Under the pieces are notes generated by a model. That model was not told where the DNA came from and ran no database searches. It saw only the letters and a list, made by a program, of their open reading frames with translations. Positions 1 to 10,857 of a stretch of 64,000 nt of DNA are shown piece after piece. Origin of the DNA: Limanda limanda (lineage: Eukaryota; Chordata; Actinopteri; Pleuronectiformes; Pleuronectidae); the NCBI RefSeq assembly GCF_963576545.1, contig NW_026870444.1:337170-401169 (forward strand), in the 5' to 3' direction. The first letter of the stretch is position 1; the number at the start of each line of letters is the position of its first letter. Made by a program: the position numbers and the translations under genes.

Positions 1-842
1 CAAGCTCGGGGATGGTACCAATCGATCCGCAGGACCCAAATTAGTCCAGATGCAACCACTTTCCAAGTCTCTCCGACCTTCACAAAAAAACTTATTCAAG
101 AATATCTCTTTCTCCTATGTGCTTTCATCCCTAACCCTAACCCTAACCCTTCCGATAGTCGGAGAAGCTCAAGGATGGTACCGATCGATGCGCGCTACCC
201 CATTTAGTGGGGGTAGAGCCTACTTGCAAGTCTCTCCGACCTTCACAAAAAAAGTTATTCAAGAATATCTCCTCAGATTTGGGGGAATTTCGTCGGTCGA
301 CCTCTTCCGAAGGTCGTACAAGCTCGGGGATGGTACCAATCGATCCGCAGGACCCAAATTAGTCCAGATGCAACCACTTTCCAAGTCTCTCCGACCTTCA
401 CAAAAAAACTTATTCAAGAATATCTCTTTCTCCTATGTGCTTTCATCCCTAACCCTAACCCTAACCCTTCCGATAGTCGGAGAAGCTCAAGGATGGTACC
501 GATCGATGCGCGCTACCCCATTTAGTGGGGGTAGAGCCTACTTGCAAGTCTCTCCGACCTTCACAAAAAAAGTTATTCAAGAATATCTCCTCAGATTTGG
601 GGGAATTTCGTCGGTCGACCTCTTCCGAAGGTCGTACAAGCTCGGGGATGGTACCAATCGATCCACAGGACCCAAATTAGTCCAGATGCAACCACTTTCC
701 AAGTCTCTCCGACCTTCACAAAAAAAGTTATTCAAGAATATCTCTTTCTCCTATGTGCTTTCATCCCTAACCCTAACCCTAACCCTTCCGAAAGTCGGAG
801 AAGCTCAAGGATGGTACCGATCGATGCGCGCTACCCCATTTA
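1..842 (+). repeat. T-N dimers with the GATAGTCGG / ATCCACAGG marker set
   Basis: The window opens inside an N and continues T-N-T-N-T, a 318-bp dimer run. Marker bases are AAAAAACTTATTC after N, CCGATAGTCGG after the telomeric block, ATCCACAGG at 663 and GGGGGCAGAG at 846. The same markers recur at offset 5,764 (about 5,814-7,094) and at 12.7-13.6, 25.2-26.1 and 31.7-32.7 kb, so this is one copy of a dispersed block. Confidence 0.88.
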
Positions 843-868
843 GTGGGGGCAGAGCCTACTTGCAAGTC

Positions 869-964
869 TCTCCGACCTTCACAAAAAAAGTTATTCAAGA
901 ATATCTCTTTCTCCTATGTGCTTTCATCCCTAACCCTAACCCTAACCCTTCCGAAAGTCGGAGA
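869..964. other. Inverted-repeat arms flanking the telomeric block (type example)
   Basis: TCTCCGACCTTC (869-880) and GAAAGTCGGAGA (953-964) are complementary at 11 of 12 positions. They enclose a 72-nt loop that holds the telomeric block. N keeps an equivalent pair, CGACCTTC at offsets 7-14 and GAAGGTCG at offsets 79-86, perfect over 8 bp. A folded transcript or extruded DNA could therefore present the telomeric tract in a loop. Formation in vivo is not shown by sequence. Confidence 0.6.
928..948 (-). repeat. Telomere-type block in T: four G-runs, potential G-quadruplex (type example)
   Basis: On the minus strand this reads GGG(TTAGGG)3, four G3 runs with TTA loops, the minimal human-type telomeric quadruplex. 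It also holds two overlapping TTAGGGTTA sites matching the YTAGGGTTR site of TRF-type Myb proteins. The same block sits at offsets 62-82 of nearly every T. Eighteen T have lost one hexamer and keep three runs; two more carry a degenerate block. Whether quadruplexes form or telomere proteins bind is inference. Confidence 0.85.
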
Positions 965-975
965 AGCTCAAGGAT

Positions 976-994
976 GGTACCGATCGATGCGCGC
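976..994. other. Palindrome and CpG cluster in T (type example)
   Basis: Within 19 bp lie GGTACC, CGATCG, ATCGAT and GCGCGC, all 6-bp palindromes, with four CpG dinucleotides. N keeps GGTACC and ATCGAT only. The cluster would give regular restriction ladders and, in a methylating genome, dense CpG methylation. One variant, GGTACTGATCG, appears at 9,293, 16,162, 23,210 and 35,394. Confidence 0.7.
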
Positions 995-1015
995 TACCCC
1001 ATTTAGTGGGGGTAG
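994..1015. other. Short hairpin CTACCCCA-TTTAG-TGGGGGTAG at the end of T (type example)
   Basis: CTACCCCA and TGGGGGTAG pair around a five-base loop with one extra G. The inverted repeat is present in T of the GCTACCCC form and shortened in the GCAACCCC form. It abuts the downstream GTAG-AGC-CTAC mini-hairpin. No known regulatory element matches. Confidence 0.5.
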
Positions 1016-1192
1016 AGCCTACTTGCAAGTCTCTCCGATCTTCACAAAAAAAGTTATTCAAGAATATCTCTTTCTCCTATGTGCTTTCATCCCTAACCCT
1101 AACCCTAACCCTTCCGAAAGTCGGAGAAGCTCAAGGATGGTACCGATCGATGCGCGCTACCCCATTTAGTGGGGGTAGAGCCTACTTGCAAG

Positions 1193-1355
1193 TCTCTCCG
1201 ACCTTCACAAAAAAAGTTATTCAAGAATATCTCTTTCTCCTATGTGCTTTCATCCCTAACCCTAACCCTAACCCTTCCGAAAGTCGGAGAAGCTCAAGGA
1301 TGGTACCGATCGATGCGCGCAACCCCATTTAGTGGGGGTAGAGCCTACTTGCAAG
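1193..1355 (+). repeat. Type example of monomer T (variant ending GCAACCCC, precedes N)
   Basis: This 163-bp T differs from the other common form mainly at one base near offset 128, GCAACCCC instead of GCTACCCC. This form usually sits directly before N, so the base marks position within the T-T-N trimer. There are exceptions: some T before N carry GCTACCCC, for example near 24,831, 36,052, 41,660 and 50,936. The change weakens the CTACCCCA/TGGGGGTAG inverted repeat at the end of the monomer. Confidence 0.9.
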
Positions 1356-1510
1356 TCTCTCCGACCTTCACAAAAAAAGTTATTCAAGAATATCTCCTCA
1401 GATTTGGGGGAATTTCGTCGGTCGACCTCTTCCGAAGGTCGTACAAGCTCGGGGATGGTACCAATCGATCCGCAGGACCCAAATTAGTCCAGATGCAACC
1501 ACTTTCCAAG
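1356..1510 (+). repeat. Type example of monomer N (155 bp, non-telomeric)
   Basis: N shares offsets 1-40 with T exactly. The middle 31 bp (CCTCAGATTTGGGGG and onward) replaces the 40-bp telomere-bearing middle of T and contains GTCGAC. The last 83-84 bp align with T at about 59 of 83 positions, keeping GGATGGTACC and ATCGAT. N is therefore an old diverged relative of T rather than an insertion of foreign DNA. Copies of N are nearly identical to one another across the window. Confidence 0.95.
1423..1441. other. Hairpin CGACCT-CTTCCGA-AGGTCG inside N (type example)
   Basis: A perfect 6-bp stem (CGACCT/AGGTCG) with a 7-nt loop recurs in N and overlaps the GTCGAC site. Some copies change one stem base: CGACCTTTTCC near 3,984 and 10,374, or GGTTGACC near 51,036 and 53,767. 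Confidence 0.5.
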
Positions 1511-1649
1511 TCTCTCCGACCTTCACAAAAAAAGTTATTCAAGAATATCTCTTTCTCCTATGTGCTTTCATCCCTAACCCTAACCCTAACCCTTCCGAAA
1601 GTCGGAGAAGCTCAAGGATGGTACCGATCGATGCGCGCTACCCCATTTA

Positions 1650-4600
1650 GTGGGGGTAGAGCCTACTTGCAAGTCTCTCCGACCTTCACAAAAAAAGTTA
1701 TTCAAGAATATCTCTTTCTCCTATGTGCTTTCATCCCTAACCCTAACCCTAACCCTTCCGAAAGTCGGAGAAGCTCAAGGATGGTACCGATCGATGCGCG
1801 CAACCCCATTTAGTGGGGGTAGAGCCTACTTGCAAGTCTCTCCGACCTTCACAAAAAAAGTTATTCAAGAATATCTCCTCAGATTTGGGGGAATTTCGTC
1901 GGTCGACCTCTTCCGAAGGTCGTACAAGCTCGGGGATGGTACCAATCGATCCGCAGGACCCAAATTAGTCCAGATGCAACCACTTTCCAAGTCTCTCCGA
2001 CCTTCACAAAAAAAGTTATTCAAGAATATCTCTTTCTCCTATGTGCTTTCATCCCTAACCCTAACCCTAACCCTTCCGAAAGTCGGAGAAGCTCAAGGAT
2101 GGTACCGATCGATGCGCGCAACCCCATTTAGTGGGGGTAGAGCCTACTTGCAAGTCTCTCCGACCTTCACAAAAAAAGTTATTCAAGAATATCTCCTCAG
2201 ATTTGGGGGAATTTCGTCGGTCGACCTCTTCCGAAGGTCGTACAAGCTCGGGGATGGTACCAATCGATCCGCAGGACCCAAATTAGTCCAGATGCAACCA
2301 CTTTCCAAGTCTCTCCGACCTTCACAAAAAAAGTTATTCAAGAATATCTCTTTCTCCTATGTGCTTTCATCCCTAACCCTAACCCTAACCCTTCCGAAAG
2401 TCGGAGAAGCTCAAGGATGGTACCGATCGATGCGCGCTACCCCATTTAGTGGGGGTAGAGCCTACTTGCAAGTCTCTCCGACCTTCACAAAAAAAGTTAT
2501 TCAAGAATATCTCTTTCTCCTATGTGCTTTCATCCCTAACCCTAACCCTAACCCTTCCGAAAGTCGGAGAAGCTCAAGGATGGTACCGATCGATGCGCGC
2601 AACCCCATTTAGTGGGGGTAGAGCCTACTTGCAAGTCTCTCCGACCTTCACAAAAAAAGTTATTCAAGAATATCTCCTCAGATTTGGGGGAATTTCGTCG
2701 GTCGACCTCTTCCGAAGGTCGTACAAGCTCGGGGATGGTACCAATCGATCCGCAGGACCCAAATTAGTCCAGATGCAACCACTTTCCAAGTCTCTCCGAC
2801 CTTCACAAAAAAAGTTATTCAAGAATATCTCTTTCTCCTATGTGCTTTCATCCCTAACCCTAACCCTAACCCTTCCGAAAGTCGGAGAAGCTCAAGGATG
2901 GTACCGATCGATGCGCGCTACCCCATTTAGTGGGGGTAGAGCCTACTTGCAAGTCTCTCCGACCTTCACAAAAAAAGTTATTCAAGAATATCTCTTTCTC
3001 CTATGTGCTTTCATCCCTAACCCTAACCCTAACCCTTCCGAAAGTCGGAGAAGCTCAAGGATGGTACCGATCGATGCGCGCAACCCCATTTAGTGGGGGT
3101 AGAGCCTACTTGCAAGTCTCTCCGACCTTCACAAAAAAAGTTATTCAAGAATATCTCCTCAGATTTGGGGGAATTTCGTCGGTCGACCTCTTCCGAAGGT
3201 CGTACAAGCTCGGGGATGGTACCAATCGATCCGCAGGACCCAAATTAGTCCAGATGCAACCACTTTCCAAGTCTCTCCGACCTTCACAAAAAAAGTTATT
3301 CAAGAATATCTCTTTCTCCTATGTGCTTTCATCCCTAACCCTAACCCTAACCCTTCCGAAAGTCGGAGAAGCTCAAGGATGGTACCGATCGATGCGCGCA
3401 ACCCCATTTAGTGGGGGTAGAGCCTACTTGCAAGTCTCTCCGACCTTCACAAAAAAAGTTATTCAAGAATATCTCCTCAGATTTGGGGGAATTTCGTCGG
3501 TCGACCTCTTCCGAAGGTCGTACAAGCTCGGGGATGGTACCAATCGATCCGCAGGACCCAAATTAGTCCAGATGCAACCACTTTTCAAGTCTCTCCGACC
3601 TTCACAAAAAAAGTTATTCAAGAATATCTCTTTCTCCTATGTGCTTTCATCCCTAACCCTAACCCTAACCCTTCCGAAAGTCGGAGAAGCTCAAGGATGG
3701 TACCGATCGATGCGCGCTACCCCATTTAGTGGGGGTAGAGCCTACTTGCAAGTCTCTCCGACCTTCACAAAAAAAGTTATTCAAGAATATCTCTTTCTCC
3801 TATGTGCTTTCATCCCTAACCCTAACCCTAACCCTTCCGAAAGTCGGAGAAGCTCAAGGATGGTACCGATCGATGCGCGCAACCCCATTTAGTGGGAGTA
3901 GAGCCTACTTGCAAGTCTCTCCGACCTTCACAAAAAAAGTTATTCAAGAATATCTCCTCAGATTTGGGGGAATTTCGTCGGTCGACCTTTTCCGAAGGTC
4001 GTACAAGCTCGGGGATGGTACCAATCGATCCGCAGGACCCAAATTAGTCCAGATGCAACCACTTTCCAAGTCTCTCCGACCTTCACAAAAAAAGTTATTC
4101 AAGAATATCTCTTTCTCCTATGTGCTTTCATCCCTAACCCTAACCCTAACCCTTCCGAAAGTCGGAGAAGCTCAAGGATGGTACCGATCGATGCGCGCTA
4201 CCCCATTTAGTGGGGGTAGAGCCTACTTGCAAGTCTCTCCGACCTTCACAAAAAAAGTTATTCAAGAATATCTCTTTCTCCTATGTGCTTTCATCCCTAA
4301 CCCTAACCCTAACCCTTCCGAAAGTCGGAGAAGCTCAAGGATGGTACCGATCGATGCGCGCAACCCCATTTAGTGGGGGTAGAGCCTACTTGCAAGTCTC
4401 TCCGACCTTCACAAAAAAAGTTATTCAAGAATATCTCCTCAGATTTGGGGGAATTTCGTCGGTCGACCTCTTCCGAAGGTCGTACAAGCTCGGGGATGGT
4501 ACCAATCGATCCGCAGGACCCAAATTAGTCCAGATGCAACCACTTTCCAAGTCTCTCCGACCTTCACAAAAAAAGTTATTCAAGAATATCTCTTTCTCCT

Positions 4601-5489
4601 ATGTGCTTTCATCCCTAACCCTAACCCTAACCCTTCCGAAAGTCGGAGAAGCTCAAGGATGGTACCGATCGATGCGCGCAACCCCATTTAGTGGGGGTAG
4701 AGCCTACTTGCAAGTCTCTCCGACCTTCACAAAAAAAGTTATTCAAGAATATCTCCTCAGATTTGGGGGAATTTCGTCGGTCGACCTCTTCCGAAGGTCG
4801 TACAAGCTCGGGGATGGTACCAATCGATCCGCAGGACCCAAATTAGTCCAGATGCAACCACTTTTCAAGTCTCTCCGACCTTCACAAAAAAAGTTATTCA
4901 AGAATATCTCTTTCTCCTATGTGCTTTCATCCCTAACCCTAACCCTAACCCTTCCGAAAGTCGGAGAAGCTCAAGGATGGTACCGATCGATGCGCGCTAC
5001 CCCATTTAGTGGGGGTAGAGCCTACTTGCAAGTCTCTCCGACCTTCACAAAAAAAGTTATTCAAGAATATCTCTTTCTCCTATGTGCTTTCATCCCTAAC
5101 CCTAACCCTAACCCTTCCGAAAGTCGGAGAAGCTCAAGGATGGTACCGATCGATGCGCGCAACCCCATTTAGTGGGAGTAGAGCCTACTTGCAAGTCTCT
5201 CCGACCTTCACAAAAAAAGTTATTCAAGAATATCTCCTCAGATTTGGGGGAATTTCGTCGGTCGACCTTTTCCGAAGGTCGTACAAGCTCGGGGATGGTA
5301 CCAATCGATCCGCAGGACCCAAATTAGTCCAGATGCAACCACTTTCCAAGTCTCTCCGACCTTCACAAAAAAAGTTATTCAAGAATATCTCTTTCTCCTA
5401 TGTGCTTTCATCCCTAACCCTAACCCTAACCCTTCCGAAAGTCGGAGAAGCTCAAGGATGGTACCGATCGATGCGCGCTACCCCATTTA
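1650..5489 (+). repeat. 1,280-bp higher-order repeat, three tandem copies
   Basis: The order T-N-T-N-T then T-N-T (five T and three N, 1,280 bp) repeats at 1,650, 2,930 and 4,210. Copies two and three share CACTTTTCAAG (near 3,580 and 4,860), GTGGGAGTAG (near 3,894 and 5,174) and CGACCTTTTCC, which copy one lacks. The last duplication is therefore the most recent. Confidence 0.88.
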
Positions 5490-8400
5490 GTGGGGGTAGA
5501 GCCTACTTGCAAGTCTTTCCGACCTTCACAAAAAAAGTTATTCAAGAATATCTCCTCAGATTTGGGGGAATTTCGTCGGTCGACCTCTTCCGAAGGTCGT
5601 ACAAGCTCGGGGATGGTACCAATCGATCCGCAGGACCCAAATTAGTCCAGATGCAACCACTTTCCAAGTCTCTCCGACCTTCACAAAAAAAGTTATTCAA
5701 GAATATCTCTTTCTCCTATGTGCTTTCATCCCTAACCCTAACCCTAACCCTTCCGAAAGTCGGAGAAGCTCAAGGATGGTACCGATCGATGCGCGCTACC
5801 CCATTTAGTGGGGGTAGAGCCTACTTGCAAGTCTCTCCGACCTTCACAAAAAAAGTTATTCAAGAATATCTCTTTCTCCTATGTGCTTTCATCCCTAACC
5901 CTAACCCTAACCCTTCCGAAAGTCGGAGAAGCTCAAGGATGGTACCGATCGATGCGCGCAACCCCATTTAGTGGGGGTAGAGCCTACTTGCAAGTCTCTC
6001 CGACCTTCACAAAAAAAGTAATTCAAGAATATCTCCTCAGATTTGGGGGAATTTCGTCGGTCGACCTCTTCCGAAGGTCGTACAAGCTCGGGGATGGTAC
6101 CAATCGATCCGCAGGACCCAAATTAGTCCAGATGCAACCACTTTCCAAGTCTCTCCGACCTTCACAAAAAAACTTATTCAAGAATATCTCTTTCTCCTAT
6201 GTGCTTTCATCCCTAACCCTAACCCTAACCCTTCCGATAGTCGGAGAAGCTCAAGGATGGTACCGATCGATGCGCGCTACCCCATTTAGTGGGGGTAGAG
6301 CCTACTTGCAAGTCTCTCCGACCTTCACAAAAAAAGTTATTCAAGAATATCTCCTCAGATTTGGGGGAATTTCGTCGGTCGACCTCTTCCGAAGGTCGTA
6401 CAAGCTCGGGGATGGTACCAATCGATCCACAGGACCCAAATTAGTCCAGATGCAACCACTTTCCAAGTCTCTCCGACCTTCACAAAAAAAGTTATTCAAG
6501 AATATCTCTTTCTCCTATGTGCTTTCATCCCTAACCCTAACCCTAACCCTTCCGAAAGTCGGAGAAGCTCAAGGATGGTACCGATCGATGCGCGCTACCC
6601 CATTTAGTGGGGGCAGAGCCTACTTGCAAGTCTCTCCGACCTTCACAAAAAAAGTTATTCAAGAATATCTCTTTCTCCTATGTGCTTTCATCCCTAACCC
6701 TAACCCTAACCCTTCCGAAAGTCGGAGAAGCTCAAGGATGGTACCGATCGATGCGCGCTACCCCATTTAGTGGGGGTAGAGCCTACTTGCAAGTCTCTCC
6801 GACCTTCACAAAAAAAGTTATTCAAGAATATCTCTTTCTCCTATGTGCTTTCATCCCTAACCCTAACCCTAACCCTTCCGAAAGTCGGAGAAGCTCAAGG
6901 ATGGTACCGATCGATGCGCGCTACCCCATTTAGTGGGGGTAGAGCCTACTTGCAAGTCTCTCCGACCTTCACAAAAAAAGTTATTCAAGAATATCTCTTT
7001 CTCCTATGTGCTTTCATCCCTAACCCTAACCCTAACCCTTCCGAAAGTCGGAGAAGCTCAAGGATGGTACCGATCGATGCGCGCAACCCCATTTAGTGGG
7101 GGTAGAGCCTACTTGCAAGTCTCTCCGACCTTCACAAAAAAAGTTATTCAAGAATATCTCCTCAGATTTGGGGGAATTTCGTCGGTCGACCTCTTTCGAA
7201 GGTCGTACAAGCTCGGGGATGGTACCAATCGATCCGCAGGACCCAAATTAGTCCAGATGCAACCACTTTCCAAGTCTCTCCGACCTTCACAAAAAAAGTT
7301 ATTCAAGAATATCTCTTTCTCCTATGTGCTTTCATCCCTAACCCTAACCCTAACCCTTCCGAAAGTCGGAGAAGCTCAAGGATGGTACCGATCGATGCGC
7401 GCAACCCCATTTAGTGGGGGTAGAGCCTACTTGCAAGTCTCTCCGACCTTCACAAAAAAAGTTATTCAAGAATATCTCCTCAGATTTGGGGGAATTTCGT
7501 CGGTCGACCTCTTCCGAAGGTCGTACAAGCTCGGGGATGGTACCAATCGATCCGCAGGACCCAAATTAGTCCAGATGCAACCACTTTCCAAGTCTCTCCG
7601 ACCTTCACAAAAAAAGTTATTCAAGAATATCTCTTTCTCCTATGTGCTTTCATCCCTAACCCTAACCCTAACCCTTCCGAAAGTCGGAGAAGCTCAAGGA
7701 TGGTACCGATCGATGCGCGCTACCCCATTTAGTGGGGGTAGAGCCTACTTGCAAGTCTCTCCGACCTTCACAAAAAAAGTTATTCAAGAATATCTCTTTC
7801 TCCTATGTGCTTTCATCCCTAACCCTAACCCTAACCCTTCCGAAAGTCGGAGAAGCTCAAGGATGGTACCGATCGATGCGCGCAACCCCATTTAGTGGGG
7901 GTAGAGCCTACTTGCAAGTCTCTCCGACCTTCACAAAAAAAGTTATTCAAGAATATCTCCTCAGATTTGGGGGAATTTCGTCGGTCGACCTTTTCCGAAG
8001 GTCGTACAAGCTCGGGGATGGTACCAATCGATCCGCAGGACCCAAATTAGTCCAGATGCAACCACTTTCCAAGTCTCTCCGACCTTCACAAAAAAAGTTA
8101 TTCAAGAATATCTCTTTCTCCTATGTGCTTTCATCCCTAACCCTAACCCTAACCCTTCCGAAAGTCGGAGAAGCTCAAGGATGGTACCGATCGATGCGCG
8201 CTACCCCATTTAGTGGGGGTAGAGCCTACTTGCAAGTCTTTCCGACCTTCACAAAAAAAGTTATTCAAGAATATCTCCTCAGATTTGGGGGAATTTCGTC
8301 GGTCGACCTCTTCCGAAGGTCGTACAAGCTCGGGGATGGTACCAATCGATCCGCAGGACCCAAATTAGTCCAGATGCAACCACTTTCCAAGTCTCTCCGA

Positions 8401-9641
8401 CCTTCACAAAAAAACTTATTCAAGAATATCTCTTTCTCCTATGTGCTTTCATCCCTAACCCTAACCCTTCCGAAAGTCGGAGAAGCTCAAGGATGGTACC
8501 GATCGATGCGCGCTACCCCATTTAGTGGGGGTAGAGCCTACTTGCAAGTCTCTCCGACCTTCACAAAAAAAGTTATTCAAGAATATCTCTTTCTCCTATG
8601 TGCTTTCATCCCTAACCCTAACCCTAACCCTTCCGAAAGTCGGAGAAGCTCAAGGATGGTACCGATCGATGCGCGCAACCCCATTTAGTGGGGGTAGAGC
8701 CTACTTGCAAGTCTCTCCGACCTTCACAAAAAAAGTTATTCAAGAATATCTCCTCAGATTTGGGGGAATTTCGTCGGTCGACCTCTTCCGAAGGTCGTAC
8801 AAGCTCGGGGATGGTACCAATCGATCCGCAGGACCCAAATTAGTCCAGATGCAACCACTTTCCAAGTCTCTCCGACCTTCACAAAAAAAGTTATTCAAGA
8901 ATATCTCTTTCTCCTATGTGCTTTCATCCCTAACCCTAACCCTTCCGAAAGTCGGAGAAGCTCAAGGATGGTACCGATCGATGCGCGCTACCCCATTTAG
9001 TGGGGGTAGAGCCTACTTGCAAGTCTCTCCGACCTTCACAAAAAAAGTTATTCAAGAATATCTCCTCAGATTTGGGGGAATTTCGTCGGTCGACCTCTTC
9101 CGAAGGTCGTACAAGCTCGGGGATGGTACCAATCGATCCGCAGGACCCAAATTAGTCCAGATGCAACCACTTTCCAAGTCTCTCCGACCTTCACAAAAAA
9201 AGTTATTCAAGAATATCTCTTTCTCCTATGTGCTTTCATCCCTAACCCTAACCCTAACCCTTCCGAAAGTCGGAGAAGCTCAAGGATGGTACTGATCGAT
9301 GCGCGCTACCCCATTTAGTGGGGGTAGAGCCTACTTGCAAGTCTCTCCGACCTTCACAAAAAAAGTTATTCAAGAATATCTCCTCAGATTTGGGGGAATT
9401 TCGTCGGTCGACCTCTTCCGAAGGTCGTACAAGCTCGGGGATGGTACCAATCGATCCGCAGGACCCAAATTAGTCCAGATGCAACCACTTTCCAAGTCTC
9501 TCCGACCTTCACAAAAAAAGTTATTCAAGAATATCTCTTTCTCCTATGTGCTTTCATCCCTAACCCTAACCCTAACCCTTCCGAAAGTCGGAGAAGCTCA
9601 AGGATGGTACCGATCGATGCGCGCTACCCCATTTAGTGGGG
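3989..9641 (+). repeat. Left copy of the 6,869-bp-spaced segmental duplication
   Basis: This ~5.65-kb segment matches 10,858-16,510 at a constant offset of 6,869. Shared rare variants include CTTTTCAAG at 4,861, GGGAGTAG near 5,176, GTCTTTCCG near 5,515 and 8,239, AAGTAATTC near 6,017, CCGATAGTC at 6,236, ATCCACAGG at 6,427, CTCTTTCGAAG near 7,192, hexamer losses at 8,453 and 8,928, and GGTACTGATCG at 9,293. At least one difference is visible: GTTATT near 5,690 versus CTTATT near 12,559. The left edge overlaps the 1,280-bp HOR. Confidence 0.88.
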
Positions 9642-10857
9642 GTAGAGCCTACTTGCAAGTCTCTCCGACCTTCACAAAAAAAGTTATTCAAGAATATCTC
9701 TTTCTCCTATGTGCTTTCATCCCTAACCCTAACCCTAACCCTTCCGAAAGTCGGAGAAGCTCAAGGATGGTACCGATCGATGCGCGCAACCCCATTTAGT
9801 GGGGGTAGAGCCTACTTGCAAGTCTCTCCGACCTTCACAAAAAAAGTTATTCAAGAATATCTCCTCAGATTTGGGGGAATTTCGTCGGTCGACCTCTTCC
9901 GAAGGTCGTACAAGCTCGGGGATGGTACCAATCGATCCGCAGGACCCAAATTAGTCCAGATGCAACCACTTTTCAAGTCTCTCCGACCTTCACAAAAAAA
10001 GTTATTCAAGAATATCTCTTTCTCCTATGTGCTTTCATCCCTAACCCTAACCCTAACCCTTCCGAAAGTCGGAGAAGCTCAAGGATGGTACCGATCGATG
10101 CGCGCTACCCCATTTAGTGGGGGTAGAGCCTACTTGCAAGTCTCTCCGACCTTCACAAAAAAAGTTATTCAAGAATATCTCTTTCTCCTATGTGCTTTCA
10201 TCCCTAACCCTAACCCTAACCCTTCCGAAAGTCGGAGAAGCTCAAGGATGGTACCGATCGATGCGCGCAACCCCATTTAGTGGGGGTAGAGCCTACTTGC
10301 AAGTCTCTCCGACCTTCACAAAAAAAGTTATTCAAGAATATCTCCTCAGATTTGGGGGAATTTCGTCGGTCGACCTTTTCCGAAGGTCGTACAAGCTCGG
10401 GGATGGTACCAATCGATCCGCAGGACCCAAATTAGTCCAGATGCAACCACTTTCCAAGTCTCTCCGACCTTCACAAAAAAAGTTATTCAAGAATATCTCT
10501 TTCTCCTATGTGCTTTCATCCCTAACCCTAACCCTAACCCTTCCGAAAGTCGGAGAAGCTCAAGGATGGTACCGATCGATGCGCGCTACCCCATTTAGTG
10601 GGGGTAGAGCCTACTTGCAAGTCTCTCCGACCTTCACAAAAAAAGTTATTCAAGAATATCTCTTTCTCCTATGTGCTTTCATCCCTAACCCTAACCCTAA
10701 CCCTTCCGAAAGTCGGAGAAGCTCAAGGATGGTACCGATCGATGCGCGCAACCCCATTTAGTGGGGGTAGAGCCTACTTGCAAGTCTCTCCGACCTTCAC
10801 AAAAAAAGTAATTCAAGAATATCTCCTCAGATTTGGGGGAATTTCGTCGGTCGACCT
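9642..10857 (+). repeat. T-T-N trimers between the two copies of the large duplication
   Basis: Trimers at 481-bp spacing separate the two large copies. CACTTTTCAAG recurs near 9,969 and CGACCTTTTCC near 10,374, so the stretch derives from the same family as the 1,280-bp HOR. AAGTAATTC near 10,807 is a block marker on the right side. Confidence 0.85.

Larger units (their letters stand above)
867..1029 (+). repeat. Type example of monomer T (163 bp, variant ending GCTACCCC)
   Basis: T starts here at TCTCTCCGACC. Offsets 1-40 are the box shared with N, including a seven-A tract. Offsets 41-61 are a pyrimidine-rich stretch. Offsets 62-82 are the (CCCTAA)3CCC block. Offsets 83-163 are an arm about 71% identical to the matching arm of N; it holds GGTACC, CGATCG, ATCGAT and GCGCGC and ends in GCCTACTTGCAAG. 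The next monomer follows with no spacer. This GCTACCCC form usually precedes another T. Confidence 0.95.
843..1649 (+). repeat. Short run of T monomers, then N and T
   Basis: Consecutive T at 163-bp spacing (867, 1,030, 1,193) are followed by N (1,356-1,510) and further T. One T carries CCGATCTTC near 1,036 in the otherwise constant 40-bp box, a private substitution. Confidence 0.88.

Noticed and set aside
994..1026. Pol III A-box or tRNA-like element around TTTAGTGGGGGTAG
   Set aside because: Only a loose A-box resemblance; no B box (GGTTCGANNCC) at a suitable distance and no cloverleaf.
1396..1426. N middle as a transposon insertion into T
   Set aside because: No target-site duplication or terminal repeats. 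The flanking arm of N aligns with T at about 71%, so N is a diverged sister monomer.
1356..1510. CENP-B-box-like sequence in N (TTCG followed by CGG)
   Set aside because: The essential spaced A and CGGG of the box are missing, and T has no better match. Centromere function cannot be claimed.
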